Positions 26,680 through 35,879 are shown, counted from the first letter of the stretch. The stretch is DNA of 64,000 bases from Nonlabens marinus S1-08 (GCF_000831385.1 NZ_AP014548.1:2409779-2473778), one strand, 5' to 3'. The notes: generated by a model from the letters alone, not told the origin. Translations and numbers: made by a program.

Positions 26680-27183
26680 TTAAATGGCGTCGTGCAATCG
26701 TTGTAACACTGCTACCTGGTGATGATTAATACTAAGTGGAGCACTATCAACAGCAGTGAGCAAAGCCGCCATTTTTTCATTTTTAGTTTGTGAAAACACC
26801 TGTTGTTGAGCCAACTGGGAAGAGATCGTTTGAAGTTTCTTTCCTTTGATGGAAATCGAATTTTCTACAGCTAATTCGAGTAAGGTAGACTCGATGGATT
26901 TTTTAATTGCTACTAATTGTTCATATGGTCTGGCGGTTATAGAAGTACCATGGATCCCATTAAATGACTTGGCTTGAGGGCTAGAACTCTCAAGGTCGAA
27001 AACCTCTTGAGCTTCTGCTAAAGCAGATTCAAAGTTCAAGGAAAGGCCACTAGAATTAGCCGTAATGGAGCCTAGTCTACTAAAGGAGCGCGATATGGAT
27101 TTCCTGAATAGCAAAATAATGATTATAAGGCTTGCAGGCCAGATGATAGCATCAATGAGCGCAATAAATTCTTGAACAGTCAT
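26680..27183 (-). CDS. Small membrane-anchored protein of the TIR/caspase operon
   Basis: 167 residues with one N-terminal membrane helix (about 12-25, WPASLIIIILLF) followed by a basic stretch RKSISRSFSR, which suggests the rest is cytosolic. The body is helical, with IKKSIESTLLELAVE in the middle and VAVLQRLHDAI at the end. No known domain is recognised. Spacing of 11 bases to the caspase gene and 14 to the TolB-TPR gene shows that it belongs to the operon. It could be an adaptor tethering the effector at the membrane, by position only. Confidence 0.75.
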   Translation of the reverse strand: MTVQEFIALIDAIIWPASLIIIILLFRKSISRSFSRLGSITANSSGLSLNFESALAEAQEVFDLESSSPQAKSFNGIHGTSITARPYEQLVAIKKSIESTLLELAVENSISIKGKKLQTISSQLAQQQVFSQTKNEKMAALLTAVDSAPLSINHHQVAVLQRLHDAI

Positions 27184-27197
27184 AGGTTCGATTTTAG

Positions 27198-29192
27198 TTA
27201 GTGCCAGTAATTCATGATTCTTTTAAATTCAGGGGTTTTGTTTAAATCTGCAAAATGAGGGTCATTTTGGAAGGTTGCTGGGGTATATATATTTCCAGCG
27301 GCAATGGATTTACCTAGTAATTCTAGAGCTTTTTGATCATAACCTGCAGCAGCATGAAATCTTGCAAGGTGGTATTCAGTTGCGCCATAATCGTATGCTT
27401 TCCTACCTGATTCTATGGCGTTCAAATACTTCATCACGTTTTTCTCGTTGCCTACTTTAAATTGTAGAATGGCATTATAAGAGAGTAGCCAGGCGTTTTC
27501 GGGATTTTTTTCTAACAATTGCTGTGCGAGCAACAGGGCATCGGTTATTTCACCAGAAAAGTAAAGTGCCTCCAGACTCGATGTATTGATATCATTTGTA
27601 AGTGTTTGCAAAGTTTTAGAGAAGTTCGCTTTCGCGAAAGCGGTATTCCCCATCAACAATGCCTCCTTACCCGCATATAAATGATATTCGGCCAATTGAT
27701 CTGGATTCCTTGTAATGACTTTGATTGCTAGAAGTTTCTTTATTTCATCAGGTTTATTACTCCTTACATAAGCTGCGATCAAGGGCTTTGTTATCAAATA
27801 TGAGCCGTCTAATCGTACCACTAAAGGCCGCAAAGAATCGATTACAGACTGGTAGGAGCCTAATTCAATTTCTGCCAAAGCATGAACATAATAGCGTATC
27901 ACGCAGGCGGAACATTCTTTTAAATCTACTCCCTGCATAGAGATCATTTGAAACACGGGCGCCACATCAATAGGTCTATTTACATATTGCTGCGCTACGG
28001 TCATTGTAGTACTATTAGTGGTCAAATCTCGAGGTGCATAACGATATTCTTTAAGCAACGTCTCATAAATACGATCGTTATTTCCTGCCATGAGCGCCTC
28101 ATAGTGCTCTAATAAATTGTTTTGCCGTTTATTGTCATAAGCGGTGAGTTGTACAGTTTGACGCAGGGAATCTGCCATCTCAAATTCGCCTTTACCATAG
28201 TAATAGGCAACACGCATGACCTGGGGTTCAAAATAATTAGGGTCCTCTTCTATAGCTTTATTCAATAATTCCAGATACCTCTCTGGGTTATCTGTATTTA
28301 TTTTTGCTTCTAGAAAATACTGATACGCTTTGAATCTGGGTGGTGTCTTTTGAAGATTGAGCATGGGGTCTTTGTCCTCCAGAAACAGATAGCTCATTAT
28401 CAATTGTTTAGCATTCTCTACACATTCTAGTGGATTATCACCATCACAATATTGAGGTTGGAAAGACATTAAAATTTCTGAGGTGACCCCATCAATCACT
28501 GCACTGTGCAAAACCAACTGGTCGTCATCTAGGTAATAGCTTCCTGTAACTATTTTGCTAGGCTTGATGTACTGATTTAATATTTCTTGCTCATTGATGT
28601 CGCTTTGCAGTCCAAAGTCCTTAGAGTACTGCATAATCGTTTCGGCGGAAATGACTTGACCAATTTCTTTTTCATTTATTCCTTGAATAATCCAGTCGGC
28701 TGCCATTTTACCAACTACGTCAAACTCTTCCAACGAAGTGTTGTTACCGAATTTGAGAACCGCAATTCTATCGCCGTCTCGAATCAGGGAGTTTGCATCG
28801 ACCAGTTCAGTAGATACTAAATCTTTTCCAGTTGCACCTTGGAAGAAATTAGCCTTAGTTATAATAACAGCAGTAAATGCACAAAAAACGGCGAAAATGG
28901 AAACCGTAGAAAAATACATTTTTTTAAAGGAAGCAATGGACAGCGCTTTCTCTGGAGATTTTTTAGGGTCGACATCTGTATCAATCCTGAATTGATAGAT
29001 GTAATAGAGATAAAAAGGAAAACCAAGAACCAATATCAAAATAAGAATGGTAACTGACTTTTTAGGCAAACCTATAGGTTCCCATACTACAGCAAGCACT
29101 TGGAGCAGTACCCAAGTGGAAACCAGATAGATGGAAATCAGCTTGTGCACGTCCTTATTTTGACACTCCTTTATGAAGGATTTTACTGTCAT
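27198..29192 (-). CDS. Membrane protein with TolB/FlgO-like and TPR domains
   Basis: 664 residues. The N-terminal region has three membrane helices, with a pattern (KLISIYLVSTWVLLQVLAVV, then GLPKKSVTILILILVLGFPF) seen in TPR proteins linked to nucleotide-cyclase or TIR signalling. A FlgO/TolB-N-like domain follows (about 150-260, starting RIAVLKFGNN). From about 290 to the end there are TPR-like helical repeats. A palindrome copy encodes AFAKAN within the repeats. It is the first gene of the operon and probably the sensor or scaffold. The divergent micro-ORF shares its upstream region. Confidence 0.82.
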   Translation of the reverse strand: MTVKSFIKECQNKDVHKLISIYLVSTWVLLQVLAVVWEPIGLPKKSVTILILILVLGFPFYLYYIYQFRIDTDVDPKKSPEKALSIASFKKMYFSTVSIFAVFCAFTAVIITKANFFQGATGKDLVSTELVDANSLIRDGDRIAVLKFGNNTSLEEFDVVGKMAADWIIQGINEKEIGQVISAETIMQYSKDFGLQSDINEQEILNQYIKPSKIVTGSYYLDDDQLVLHSAVIDGVTSEILMSFQPQYCDGDNPLECVENAKQLIMSYLFLEDKDPMLNLQKTPPRFKAYQYFLEAKINTDNPERYLELLNKAIEEDPNYFEPQVMRVAYYYGKGEFEMADSLRQTVQLTAYDNKRQNNLLEHYEALMAGNNDRIYETLLKEYRYAPRDLTTNSTTMTVAQQYVNRPIDVAPVFQMISMQGVDLKECSACVIRYYVHALAEIELGSYQSVIDSLRPLVVRLDGSYLITKPLIAAYVRSNKPDEIKKLLAIKVITRNPDQLAEYHLYAGKEALLMGNTAFAKANFSKTLQTLTNDINTSSLEALYFSGEITDALLLAQQLLEKNPENAWLLSYNAILQFKVGNEKNVMKYLNAIESGRKAYDYGATEYHLARFHAAAGYDQKALELLGKSIAAGNIYTPATFQNDPHFADLNKTPEFKRIMNYWH
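27627..27642. repeat. Genomic palindrome copy 10 (inside the TolB-TPR gene)
   Basis: 16-base form; in frame as AFAKAN. Confidence 0.86.
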
Positions 29193-29289
29193 AGTTGGTT
29201 AGGATCACTTAATAAACTGAAATTTAATGATTTATGATAAATAATTACTAACTTAACCATGAAATTAATATGAACTTAAATCCACTATC

Positions 29290-29439
29290 ATGAGCGATTC
29301 TAAAAAGCCAGTAAATGAGGGAACTTCTAAACCAAGTCCCACCATCAAACCAAAAGGCGGAGAGACTTCAAAGCCAGGTGTGAGTATCAATCCTAAACAA
29401 GGCACCTCAAAGCCAGGTGTGAGTATCAACCCGAAATAG
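29290..29439 (+). CDS. Repeat-containing 49-residue micro-ORF
   Basis: ATG to TAG, 49 residues, very hydrophilic, with three imperfect tandem units: TSKPSPTIKPKGGE, TSKPGVSINPKQG and TSKPGVSINPK. The second and third share 23 identical bases at a 39-base (13-codon) period. It is divergent from the TIR/caspase operon across a 97-base gap and is followed by a clean terminator, which supports a real transcription unit. It has no cysteine, no signal and no hydrophobic segment, so it is predicted to be disordered. Function unknown; a partner or substrate of the neighbouring peptidase is only a guess. Confidence 0.55.
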   Translation: MSDSKKPVNEGTSKPSPTIKPKGGETSKPGVSINPKQGTSKPGVSINPK

Positions 29440-29467
29440 TTTTTCAAACTTGAAAACTGGACACAAA

Positions 29468-29494
29468 AAAACCCATCGAATCTCGATGGGTTTT
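29468..29494. terminator. Bidirectional terminator between the micro-ORF and the cold shock gene
   Basis: Stem AAAACCCATCGA/TCGATGGGTTTT around a three-base loop, with A-run on the left and T-run on the right, so it can serve both converging genes. Confidence 0.85.
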
Positions 29495-29555
29495 GAATTT
29501 CAATTCCTAATACCTTGCGGTATCTAGAAACTTAGGTTACTGCGATAAAGTCTAA

Positions 29556-29747
29556 TTATAGAACTTTTACGTTTACAGCGTTCAATCCTTTGTTTCCTTC
29601 TTTAAGATCAAAAGATACTTCATCGCCTTCGCGAATTTCGTCGATCAATCCTGAGATATGTACGAAGTGGTCCTTATCAACACCTTCTTCAGTGATGAAT
29701 CCGAAACCTTTAGTTTCATTGAAAAATTTTACTGTTCCTGTACTCAT
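29556..29747 (-). CDS. Cold shock protein, CspA family
   Basis: 63-residue single cold-shock domain. RNA-binding motifs are RNP1 KGFGFI and RNP2 HFVHIS. It binds single-stranded RNA and DNA and melts mRNA structure during cold or growth transitions. It stands alone. The 247 bases between it and the divergent hydrolase gene contain no gene and presumably hold a long 5' leader, common for this family. Confidence 0.95.
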   Translation of the reverse strand: MSTGTVKFFNETKGFGFITEEGVDKDHFVHISGLIDEIREGDEVSFDLKEGNKGLNAVNVKVL

Positions 29748-29994
29748 TGTAATGTATTTAAAATAATTTATGATGCAAATATCATCTTATTATTGAAACT
29801 AATAGCCAATTATGCATTAAAGTTTCAATAAAAAGTTTTTGATAATCAACAACTTACTGTTTAAAGCACTTAAACAGCGCTAATTAAAATTGCAGTTTCT
29901 TAAAAACTGTCATACATGTACCCTCAAAATGTCTCTATATTTTAAAAGTGAGAGGTTTTGATTAGCTTTAGACACCCATAATTAAATACCAACC

Positions 29995-30879
29995 ATGGCA
30001 CAATTGCGCAAGGAAGATTTGTCTCAAGAAGTATTTGACCTATACGACGATTACGCACACAATAAAATTGACCGCAGGGTTTTTATAGAGCGACTATCTG
30101 TATTTGCTGTAGGAGCTGTCACTTTACCTTCTTTATTAAGTTTTATCACACCTGATTATACCGATAAGATCATTGCTGAAGATGACAATCGATTCCAAAG
30201 TGAATGGATAACTTACGAATCTCCTAAAGGCGGCGGTACCATTCGAGGACTGCTTTCCAGACCTTCAAACACTGGTAAACATCCTGGTATCGTTGTGGTT
30301 CATGAAAATCGAGGGCTGAATCCTTATGTGGAAGATGTAGGCCGTCAAGGTGCCATTGATGGATTCATTACCCTAGCGCCAGATGCATTGACCCCTCTAG
30401 GTGGTTATCCTGGAAACGATGATGAAGGCCGAAAAATGCAAAGTAAAAGAGACCGTCTTGAAATGCTGGAGGATTTTATTGCAGCTTATAATTACTTGAA
30501 AAATCATCCAGATTGTAATGGTAAAGTTGGCGTGGTGGGATTCTGTTTTGGTGGTTGGGTAGCTAACATGATGGCGGTGCAATTACCTGGTTTAGGTGCT
30601 GCGGTTCCCTTTTATGGCCGTCAACCAGAAGATGATCAGGCGGCGGAAATTGAAGCACCGCTCCTATTGCAATACGCAGGACTAGACGAGCGTGTGAATT
30701 CCGGTTATCCTGCGTTCGATAAAGTGTTAGAAGCTAACAATATAGAGCACACTGCGCATTTTTATGATGGTGTGAATCATGGGTTTCACAATTACTCTAC
30801 TCCCAGGTACGATCAACCAGCGGCAGAGCTCGCCTGGAGTCGTACCATAGATTTCTTCACAAAACACTTGAGCACTTAA
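29995..30879 (+). CDS. Dienelactone hydrolase family protein
   Basis: 294 residues, alpha/beta hydrolase. Nucleophile Cys in GFCFGGW, Asp in GLDERV and His in GVNHGFH form the Cys-Asp-His triad of the family, which opens dienelactones or similar esters. The N-terminal DRRVFIERLSVFAVGAVTL looks like a twin-arginine export or anchor signal, suggesting a periplasmic enzyme. A 91-base gap containing a palindrome separates it from the M28 peptidase gene on the same strand. Confidence 0.88.
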   Translation: MAQLRKEDLSQEVFDLYDDYAHNKIDRRVFIERLSVFAVGAVTLPSLLSFITPDYTDKIIAEDDNRFQSEWITYESPKGGGTIRGLLSRPSNTGKHPGIVVVHENRGLNPYVEDVGRQGAIDGFITLAPDALTPLGGYPGNDDEGRKMQSKRDRLEMLEDFIAAYNYLKNHPDCNGKVGVVGFCFGGWVANMMAVQLPGLGAAVPFYGRQPEDDQAAEIEAPLLLQYAGLDERVNSGYPAFDKVLEANNIEHTAHFYDGVNHGFHNYSTPRYDQPAAELAWSRTIDFFTKHLST

Positions 30880-30901
30880 TTAACTAAAGATTTGAAATAA
30901 G

Positions 30902-30921
30902 TTCGCTTTCGCGAAAGCGAA
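30902..30921. repeat. Genomic palindrome copy 11 (intergenic)
   Basis: Full 20-base form in the 91-base gap between the dienelactone hydrolase and M28 genes. Confidence 0.9.
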
Positions 30922-30970
30922 CTTCACATACATATCTCAACTAACAATCAATAAATTAAAAATAAAACCA

Positions 30971-32521
30971 ATGAAAAAAACCACTTTATTATTATCCTCT
31001 TTGCTGCTGTCAGGCAGCATGCTATTTGCGCAAACGGAAGATCCCGTCGTTGATGCGATAGTAAAAGAAGGAACCGAAAACTCTCAACTAGAAAGTCTAG
31101 CCCATGAATTGATGGATGTGGTGGGACCTAGATTGGTAGGCTCACCACAAATGAAAGCGGCTGGCGACTGGGCGGTAGCAAAATATAAAGACTGGGGTAT
31201 CAATGCCGAAATTGAAAACTATGGCGAATGGCGTGGTTGGGAACGTGGTATCACACACATAGACATGCTAGCCCCTCGAGTGCAAAGTTTACAAGGAATG
31301 CAACTGGCATGGAGTCCTAGCACTTCTAAAAAAGGAGTGCGTGGCGAGGTAGTTACTTTACCAACCGTCAAAAATGCTGGCGAATTCCAAAACTGGCTCA
31401 AAACAATTGAAGGAAAAATTATTTTAACTTCTATGCCGCAGCCTACAGGACGTCCAGATGAAAACTGGGAAGAGTTTGCAACTCCAGAATCCTTTACTAA
31501 AATGAAGGAAGATCGAGACGAACGGTCTAAGGAATTCCGCGATAATTTTGGGAATATGGGCATCAATTCTAGAGAACTTGATAAAGTATTGGAAGATGCT
31601 GGCGCTGCCGCGATCGTCTCTTCTAACTGGTCCAGAGGTTTTGGTGTGAACAAGATTTTTAGCGCTGGGACTAAAAAGATTCCAGAGATTGATCTAGAAT
31701 TAGAAGATTATGGAATGTTATACCGCCTAGCGGAATCAGGTCATAAACCAGAAGTTCACATAGTTTCAGAGTCTAAGGAATTAGGTAAAGTTCCTACTTT
31801 CAACACGATAGCTACAATTCCTGGAACAGAAAAGCCTGAAGAATATGTTGTTCTTTCAGCACACTTCGACTCTTGGGACGGTGGTACAGGAGCTACAGAT
31901 AACGGTACAGGTTCCATCACAATGATGGAAGCCGCCCGATTGCTCAAAAAGCATTACCCTAATCCAAAGCGTACCATCATCATCGGCCTATGGGGTAGCG
32001 AGGAACAAGGATTGAATGGATCTAGAGCTTATGTAGAAGATCATCCAGAGATCGTAGAAAACGTACAAGCAGTTTTCAATCAAGATAATGGAACAGGTCG
32101 TGTGGTGAATCTATCAGGCGGCGGATTCCTAAGATCTTACGATTATTTAAGCAGCTGGTTAAATGCAGTACCTGAAGATATTACGAAACACATTGAAACC
32201 AGTTTCCCTGGAGCGCCTGCTCGTGGTGGCTCTGATTATGCTTCTTTCCAGGCGGCTGGGGCGCCAGCATTTAGTTTGAGCTCCATCAGTTGGGATTATT
32301 GGAATTATACCTGGCATACGAATCGCGATACCTATGATAAAATCGTTTTTGACGATGTACGCAACAATGCGATCTTGACTGCAATTTTGGCTTACAAAGC
32401 CAGTGAAGATCCAGAAACAGCTTCCAGAGAAAAAGCAGTACTAGGTGTCGATCGCAGAACAGGTGAGCCTAGAGAATGGCCTACTCCACGCTCCCCTACT
32501 CGTTTAGGAGGTATGGATTAA
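30971..32521 (+). CDS. M28 family zinc aminopeptidase, secreted
   Basis: 516 residues with signal peptide MKKTTLLLSSLLLSGSMLFAQ. Two-zinc ligands are visible in LSAHFDSWD, ATDNGTG, WGSEEQG, NQDNGTG and WHTNRD, in the order of the family. It should release N-terminal amino acids or carboxyl-terminal residues outside the cytoplasm. The C-terminus lacks an obvious type IX sorting domain. The strong terminator after the stop indicates the end of a transcript that may begin at the hydrolase gene. Confidence 0.92.
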   Translation: MKKTTLLLSSLLLSGSMLFAQTEDPVVDAIVKEGTENSQLESLAHELMDVVGPRLVGSPQMKAAGDWAVAKYKDWGINAEIENYGEWRGWERGITHIDMLAPRVQSLQGMQLAWSPSTSKKGVRGEVVTLPTVKNAGEFQNWLKTIEGKIILTSMPQPTGRPDENWEEFATPESFTKMKEDRDERSKEFRDNFGNMGINSRELDKVLEDAGAAAIVSSNWSRGFGVNKIFSAGTKKIPEIDLELEDYGMLYRLAESGHKPEVHIVSESKELGKVPTFNTIATIPGTEKPEEYVVLSAHFDSWDGGTGATDNGTGSITMMEAARLLKKHYPNPKRTIIIGLWGSEEQGLNGSRAYVEDHPEIVENVQAVFNQDNGTGRVVNLSGGGFLRSYDYLSSWLNAVPEDITKHIETSFPGAPARGGSDYASFQAAGAPAFSLSSISWDYWNYTWHTNRDTYDKIVFDDVRNNAILTAILAYKASEDPETASREKAVLGVDRRTGEPREWPTPRSPTRLGGMD

Positions 32522-32540
32522 ATACATAACCGATAAATAG

Positions 32541-32575
32541 AAAGCCCTGAAGCATGACGCTTCAGGGCTTTTTTG
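32541..32575 (+). terminator. Terminator after the M28 peptidase gene
   Basis: Thirteen-base perfect stem (32541-32553 with 32559-32571), five-base loop, followed by T residues. Confidence 0.9.
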
Positions 32576-32665
32576 TTTCATCAAATATGGGGTCACCTAA
32601 AACACATCCTATGTGAGTTGAATTGAGTGGAAACCAACTTGAATACTAAAGTTTGCTTTTGCTTT

Positions 32666-33175
32666 TTAAACAAATAAAAGCACCAATGCCAAGACCAATC
32701 CTGCGCCGGCAAAATACATTCCCTTCTTAAAGATAGGCGTGGAAGGTAAAAACATCCAAAACGCAGACACTACAAAAAACAAAAGACTAACACCGAAGAA
32801 AATATTTAAGTAGTACAATGGGTCGCCAGTCTCTGATTTATGAAAGTTTTGCATTTTGCCCAAAACATACGGCGTCTCTGTCTTTGTATAACTTGCTGCC
32901 CCAGTTTCTTTGTTATAAGAACCATTTTTAAATTCAATTAAAGATGCTGTTTCAGATGTAGCTTTAAATCTCTTTATCTTAAGTTGTTGCCCTACCTCTT
33001 CTGCACTAAGATTGGTTTCTAAGTTTTTTTCAACAACTACCTTGTTTTTAAATACATCAGTGTCCCTAAATATTAAAGTGATACCACTAATGGCATAAAC
33101 TGCCATGATGCCTGCCAGGAAAAAACCTAGATAACGGTGGTACATTCTCGCTTTATTGGAAGTTTTTCTACTCAT
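32666..33175 (-). CDS. PepSY-associated membrane protein
   Basis: 169 residues. An N-terminal helix in a region MYHRYLGFFLAGIMAVYAISG, a soluble PepSY-like part (about 50-120), and two C-terminal helices match PepSY-TM proteins, often linked to iron or heme handling and envelope protease control. The conserved YHRYLG motif marks the family. Single gene. Confidence 0.8.
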   Translation of the reverse strand: MSRKTSNKARMYHRYLGFFLAGIMAVYAISGITLIFRDTDVFKNKVVVEKNLETNLSAEEVGQQLKIKRFKATSETASLIEFKNGSYNKETGAASYTKTETPYVLGKMQNFHKSETGDPLYYLNIFFGVSLLFFVVSAFWMFLPSTPIFKKGMYFAGAGLVLALVLLFV

Positions 33176-33378
33176 AATTTATTTGGAATATTTCTAAATA
33201 GCAAAACTACAATAGAGATCTAAAACTAGAAAGCAAACTCAATTTATTTTCCAATAACCGGAACAAATATGAGTGTGGTCATATTCTTTCATACCTACGA
33301 CAAATGAAATGAATCTACTTATTCAGCTCTTGAGCTAAAGGAAAGATTCCGTGCATAACGGTTTACTGGTTGATTATT

Positions 33379-33396
33379 TCGCTTTCGCGAAAGCGA
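33379..33396. repeat. Genomic palindrome copy 12 (intergenic)
   Basis: 18-base form in the gap downstream of the EamA gene, 18 bases from its stop. Confidence 0.87.
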
Positions 33397-33413
33397 GATA
33401 AGCAGGAGAGCCA

Positions 33414-34340
33414 TTAACTAGGTCGTTTCCTTGCAATTATATCATCAGCTGTTCTTTTCCTGCTGTTGATGAAATAGACACCAGTAAGCAGCAACAAGGC
33501 CGCGATGCCAGTTTGAAGGCTCAGCTCCTCTCCCAAAAAATACCAGCCTAATAAAATGGCAATGACTGGATTTACAAAGCTTGATGTAGATACCTTTTCA
33601 GGTGACACATTCTTGAGCAAATAGTTGAAGGATGTAAATGCAGCAATACTCCCAAAAAGGGTCAAACAAATCAAAGAAACCTGTGTTTGCGTTTGCCAGT
33701 CCAGCGGAGACTTCCAGGATTCTCCGAATAACAAACTCGCAACCACCAGAATCAGGGCTGCGGAAGCCATTTGATACGCAGTGGTTACAAAGAAATTGGA
33801 TGGTAAGTCTGCTTTGGCAACAAATAAACTACCGCTACACCAGGCGATCAAACATGTAAAAATCATGAGAATACCTATGACCATTCCTTCTTTAGCTATG
33901 ATATCATTTTGACTTACCAGCACATACATTCCTATCAACCCTAATGTTACTCCTACCATGGATTTCCATTGTAACCTTTTACGCTGTATGATGCGCATCA
34001 TGAGTAATATGATTAAAGGTTGTAATGCAGCTAACAAAGACGCAAATCCCGAGTCTACCCATTTCAGCGACCATACAAAAACACCGTTACCATAGGCAAG
34101 AAATAGAAATCCCGCTAGAACGCAATTGAATAATTGCTTGCGTGTAATCGCTAGGCTGTATCCCAAAACTTTAGAGATCGCAAAAATAATCGCACTGGCT
34201 GATGAGAATCGTATGGAGGCTAGGAAGAAGGGCGGTAGTTCTTGAACCGCCATTTTATTCCACAAGTAGGTGCTGCCCCAGAATACATAAACGCAAAAGA
34301 ACGCAATGATTAATAACCAAGTATTACGGGAAAACTTCAT
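33414..34340 (-). CDS. EamA/DMT family transporter
   Basis: 308 residues with ten predicted membrane helices in two EamA repeats. The first has FWGSTYLWNKMAVQELPPFFLASIRF-type signature of the family (opening FWGSTYLWNK); the second ends near VNPVIAILLGWYFLGEEL. It likely exports an amino acid or metabolite. The substrate cannot be told. Single gene, preceded on its upstream side by a region without genes. Confidence 0.9.
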   Translation of the reverse strand: MKFSRNTWLLIIAFFCVYVFWGSTYLWNKMAVQELPPFFLASIRFSSASAIIFAISKVLGYSLAITRKQLFNCVLAGFLFLAYGNGVFVWSLKWVDSGFASLLAALQPLIILLMMRIIQRKRLQWKSMVGVTLGLIGMYVLVSQNDIIAKEGMVIGILMIFTCLIAWCSGSLFVAKADLPSNFFVTTAYQMASAALILVVASLLFGESWKSPLDWQTQTQVSLICLTLFGSIAAFTSFNYLLKNVSPEKVSTSSFVNPVIAILLGWYFLGEELSLQTGIAALLLLTGVYFINSRKRTADDIIARKRPS

Positions 34341-34559
34341 TCAATACAAATCTGAAAAGCCAGATCACCGACTTTAATAAGCCTGCAATACTACTACTTT
34401 TATAGCTCTTGATCTGAAGCGTTATATCGAATTAATCGATGCTCATATTGACGTCTAATCGGACTACGGGACAACTAAATAGTGAGATTTAAAGTTTATC
34501 TAAGGGACTAGTTGAATGAATTGACAAGTCTATAAGGCTTGATCTAATTAGGTTGTGAG

Positions 34560-34579
34560 TTCGCTTTCGCGAAAGCGAA
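34560..34579. repeat. Genomic palindrome copy 13 (intergenic)
   Basis: Full 20-base form, about 75 bases upstream of the PAS kinase promoter. Confidence 0.9.
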
Positions 34580-34633
34580 ATTATCCAATTATCCCACGCA
34601 AGACAGTTTAATCCTACATATCCCATGCAAATA

Positions 34634-34674
34634 ATGAGGTGGTCATTATATTTGTAATGTTTTTTCACCTCATC
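34634..34674 (+). promoter_or_regulatory. Promoter of the PAS kinase gene inside an inverted repeat
   Basis: A -7 box TATATTTG (34647-34654) lies between arms ATGAGGTG (34634-34641) and CACCTCAT (34667-34674). The arms may be an operator or form a leader hairpin. The ATG is at 34684. Confidence 0.45.
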
Positions 34675-34683
34675 ATTAGGCAA

Positions 34684-35838
34684 ATGAAAGTATCTAAACA
34701 AGAGAGTGCTCAGAATCAGTTGCGTTCTATCAAGGGAATATTTGAAAATCAGAACGCACTGTCTTTCAATTTATTCCAGCATATGCCCATAGGTATATGT
34801 ATCACTAACACAGAAGGTTATTTTACAGACGTTAACGCAACCTACTGTGATATATATGGATATACCAAGCAGGAACTAGTAGGTTCAAAATTTACAAATG
34901 TTGTTCCTGAACATCTTAGAGACCTATTAATGCGCCACCATGATGAATTCATGGAAAAGGAATATGAACTGCAAGGGCGATGGGAAGTTCAAGATAAAAA
35001 TGGAGACAAATTTGATATAATTGCTAATGCAGCTTTTTTAAGGGATGAAAAAACGAACGAGAAGCGTAAAATGACGCTAGTAGTTCGAGCTGAAGAATTA
35101 GAGGATACTATTATAAGGCTAGAAACAACCATTGACATTCTTGAAAAAAAATTAGAAACACAAGATATTGCCAATCGCCTTGCGGAACATGATTTAAGAA
35201 ATCGTTTAAGCTCTATTGTAAGTATTGCCACGATCTTGTCAAATTCTTCTATCGATGATGCTCAACGCAAGTGGATTGACACCATCAAACGTGTAGGGAA
35301 AGACACGTTACATTTACTTTCTTCGGCGAGAGATTATGCCAAGATGGAACGAGGCGAATATCAGCCTAATATTGAAGAATTTGACATTATCGCCGCAATA
35401 GCTACAGTTACAAAGGATTATCAAGATGTGATCGCTGAGAAAAATTTAGAAATTCAATTGCAGAACAATGGTATTGAAGTCGAGCCCGGTGAAGATGAGC
35501 TTATTATTAAAGGCGACCAGTTTTATTTAGAACACTTATTTCAAAATTTAATAGGTAATGCAGTAGAAGCTTCTCCTAATGGTAATTTAATCTCTATACA
35601 GATTATTAGTGATGAAGAATTTAAAATCAATATATCAAATCAAGGTGCGATTCCCACTAGTATTCAAGATCGTTTTTTCGACAAGTATACTACGTCAGGA
35701 AAAGAAAGAGGTACTGGTCTAGGAACTTATATTGCTAAGATGATAGCTCAATTTCACGGTGGTAACATTACATTCATTTCCAACGAAACTGATGGAACCA
35801 CGCTTACAATTCATATGCCTAAAGGAAGTCTTGTATAA
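34684..35838 (+). CDS. PAS domain sensor histidine kinase
   Basis: 384 residues from the ATG at 34684, chosen because it follows the promoter box. A PAS domain (about 28-140), a coiled-coil and the phosphoacceptor H169 in AEHDLRNRL follow. The ATPase domain has N-box NLIGNAVEAS and G-box GTGLGTYIAKM. No membrane helices are present, so it senses a cytosolic signal. No response regulator is nearby, so its partner is elsewhere in the genome. Confidence 0.88.
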   Translation: MKVSKQESAQNQLRSIKGIFENQNALSFNLFQHMPIGICITNTEGYFTDVNATYCDIYGYTKQELVGSKFTNVVPEHLRDLLMRHHDEFMEKEYELQGRWEVQDKNGDKFDIIANAAFLRDEKTNEKRKMTLVVRAEELEDTIIRLETTIDILEKKLETQDIANRLAEHDLRNRLSSIVSIATILSNSSIDDAQRKWIDTIKRVGKDTLHLLSSARDYAKMERGEYQPNIEEFDIIAAIATVTKDYQDVIAEKNLEIQLQNNGIEVEPGEDELIIKGDQFYLEHLFQNLIGNAVEASPNGNLISIQIISDEEFKINISNQGAIPTSIQDRFFDKYTTSGKERGTGLGTYIAKMIAQFHGGNITFISNETDGTTLTIHMPKGSLV

Positions 35839-35842
35839 AAAA

Positions 35843-35866
35843 CAGCGGCTCTGAGAGCTGCTTTTC
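35843..35866. terminator. Bidirectional terminator between kinase and PepSY-like genes
   Basis: Stem AGCGGCTC (35844-35851) and GAGCTGCT (35855-35862), loop of three, with one G-U pair. It has a T-run on both strands and is stronger on the minus strand. Confidence 0.6.
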
Positions 35867-35879
35867 TAAAGAATAGTGT

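Noticed and set aside
29265..29447. Minus-strand frame opposite the TSKP micro-ORF
   Set aside because: It is the mirror of the tandem repeat; the plus strand has the better start, divergent placement and terminator.
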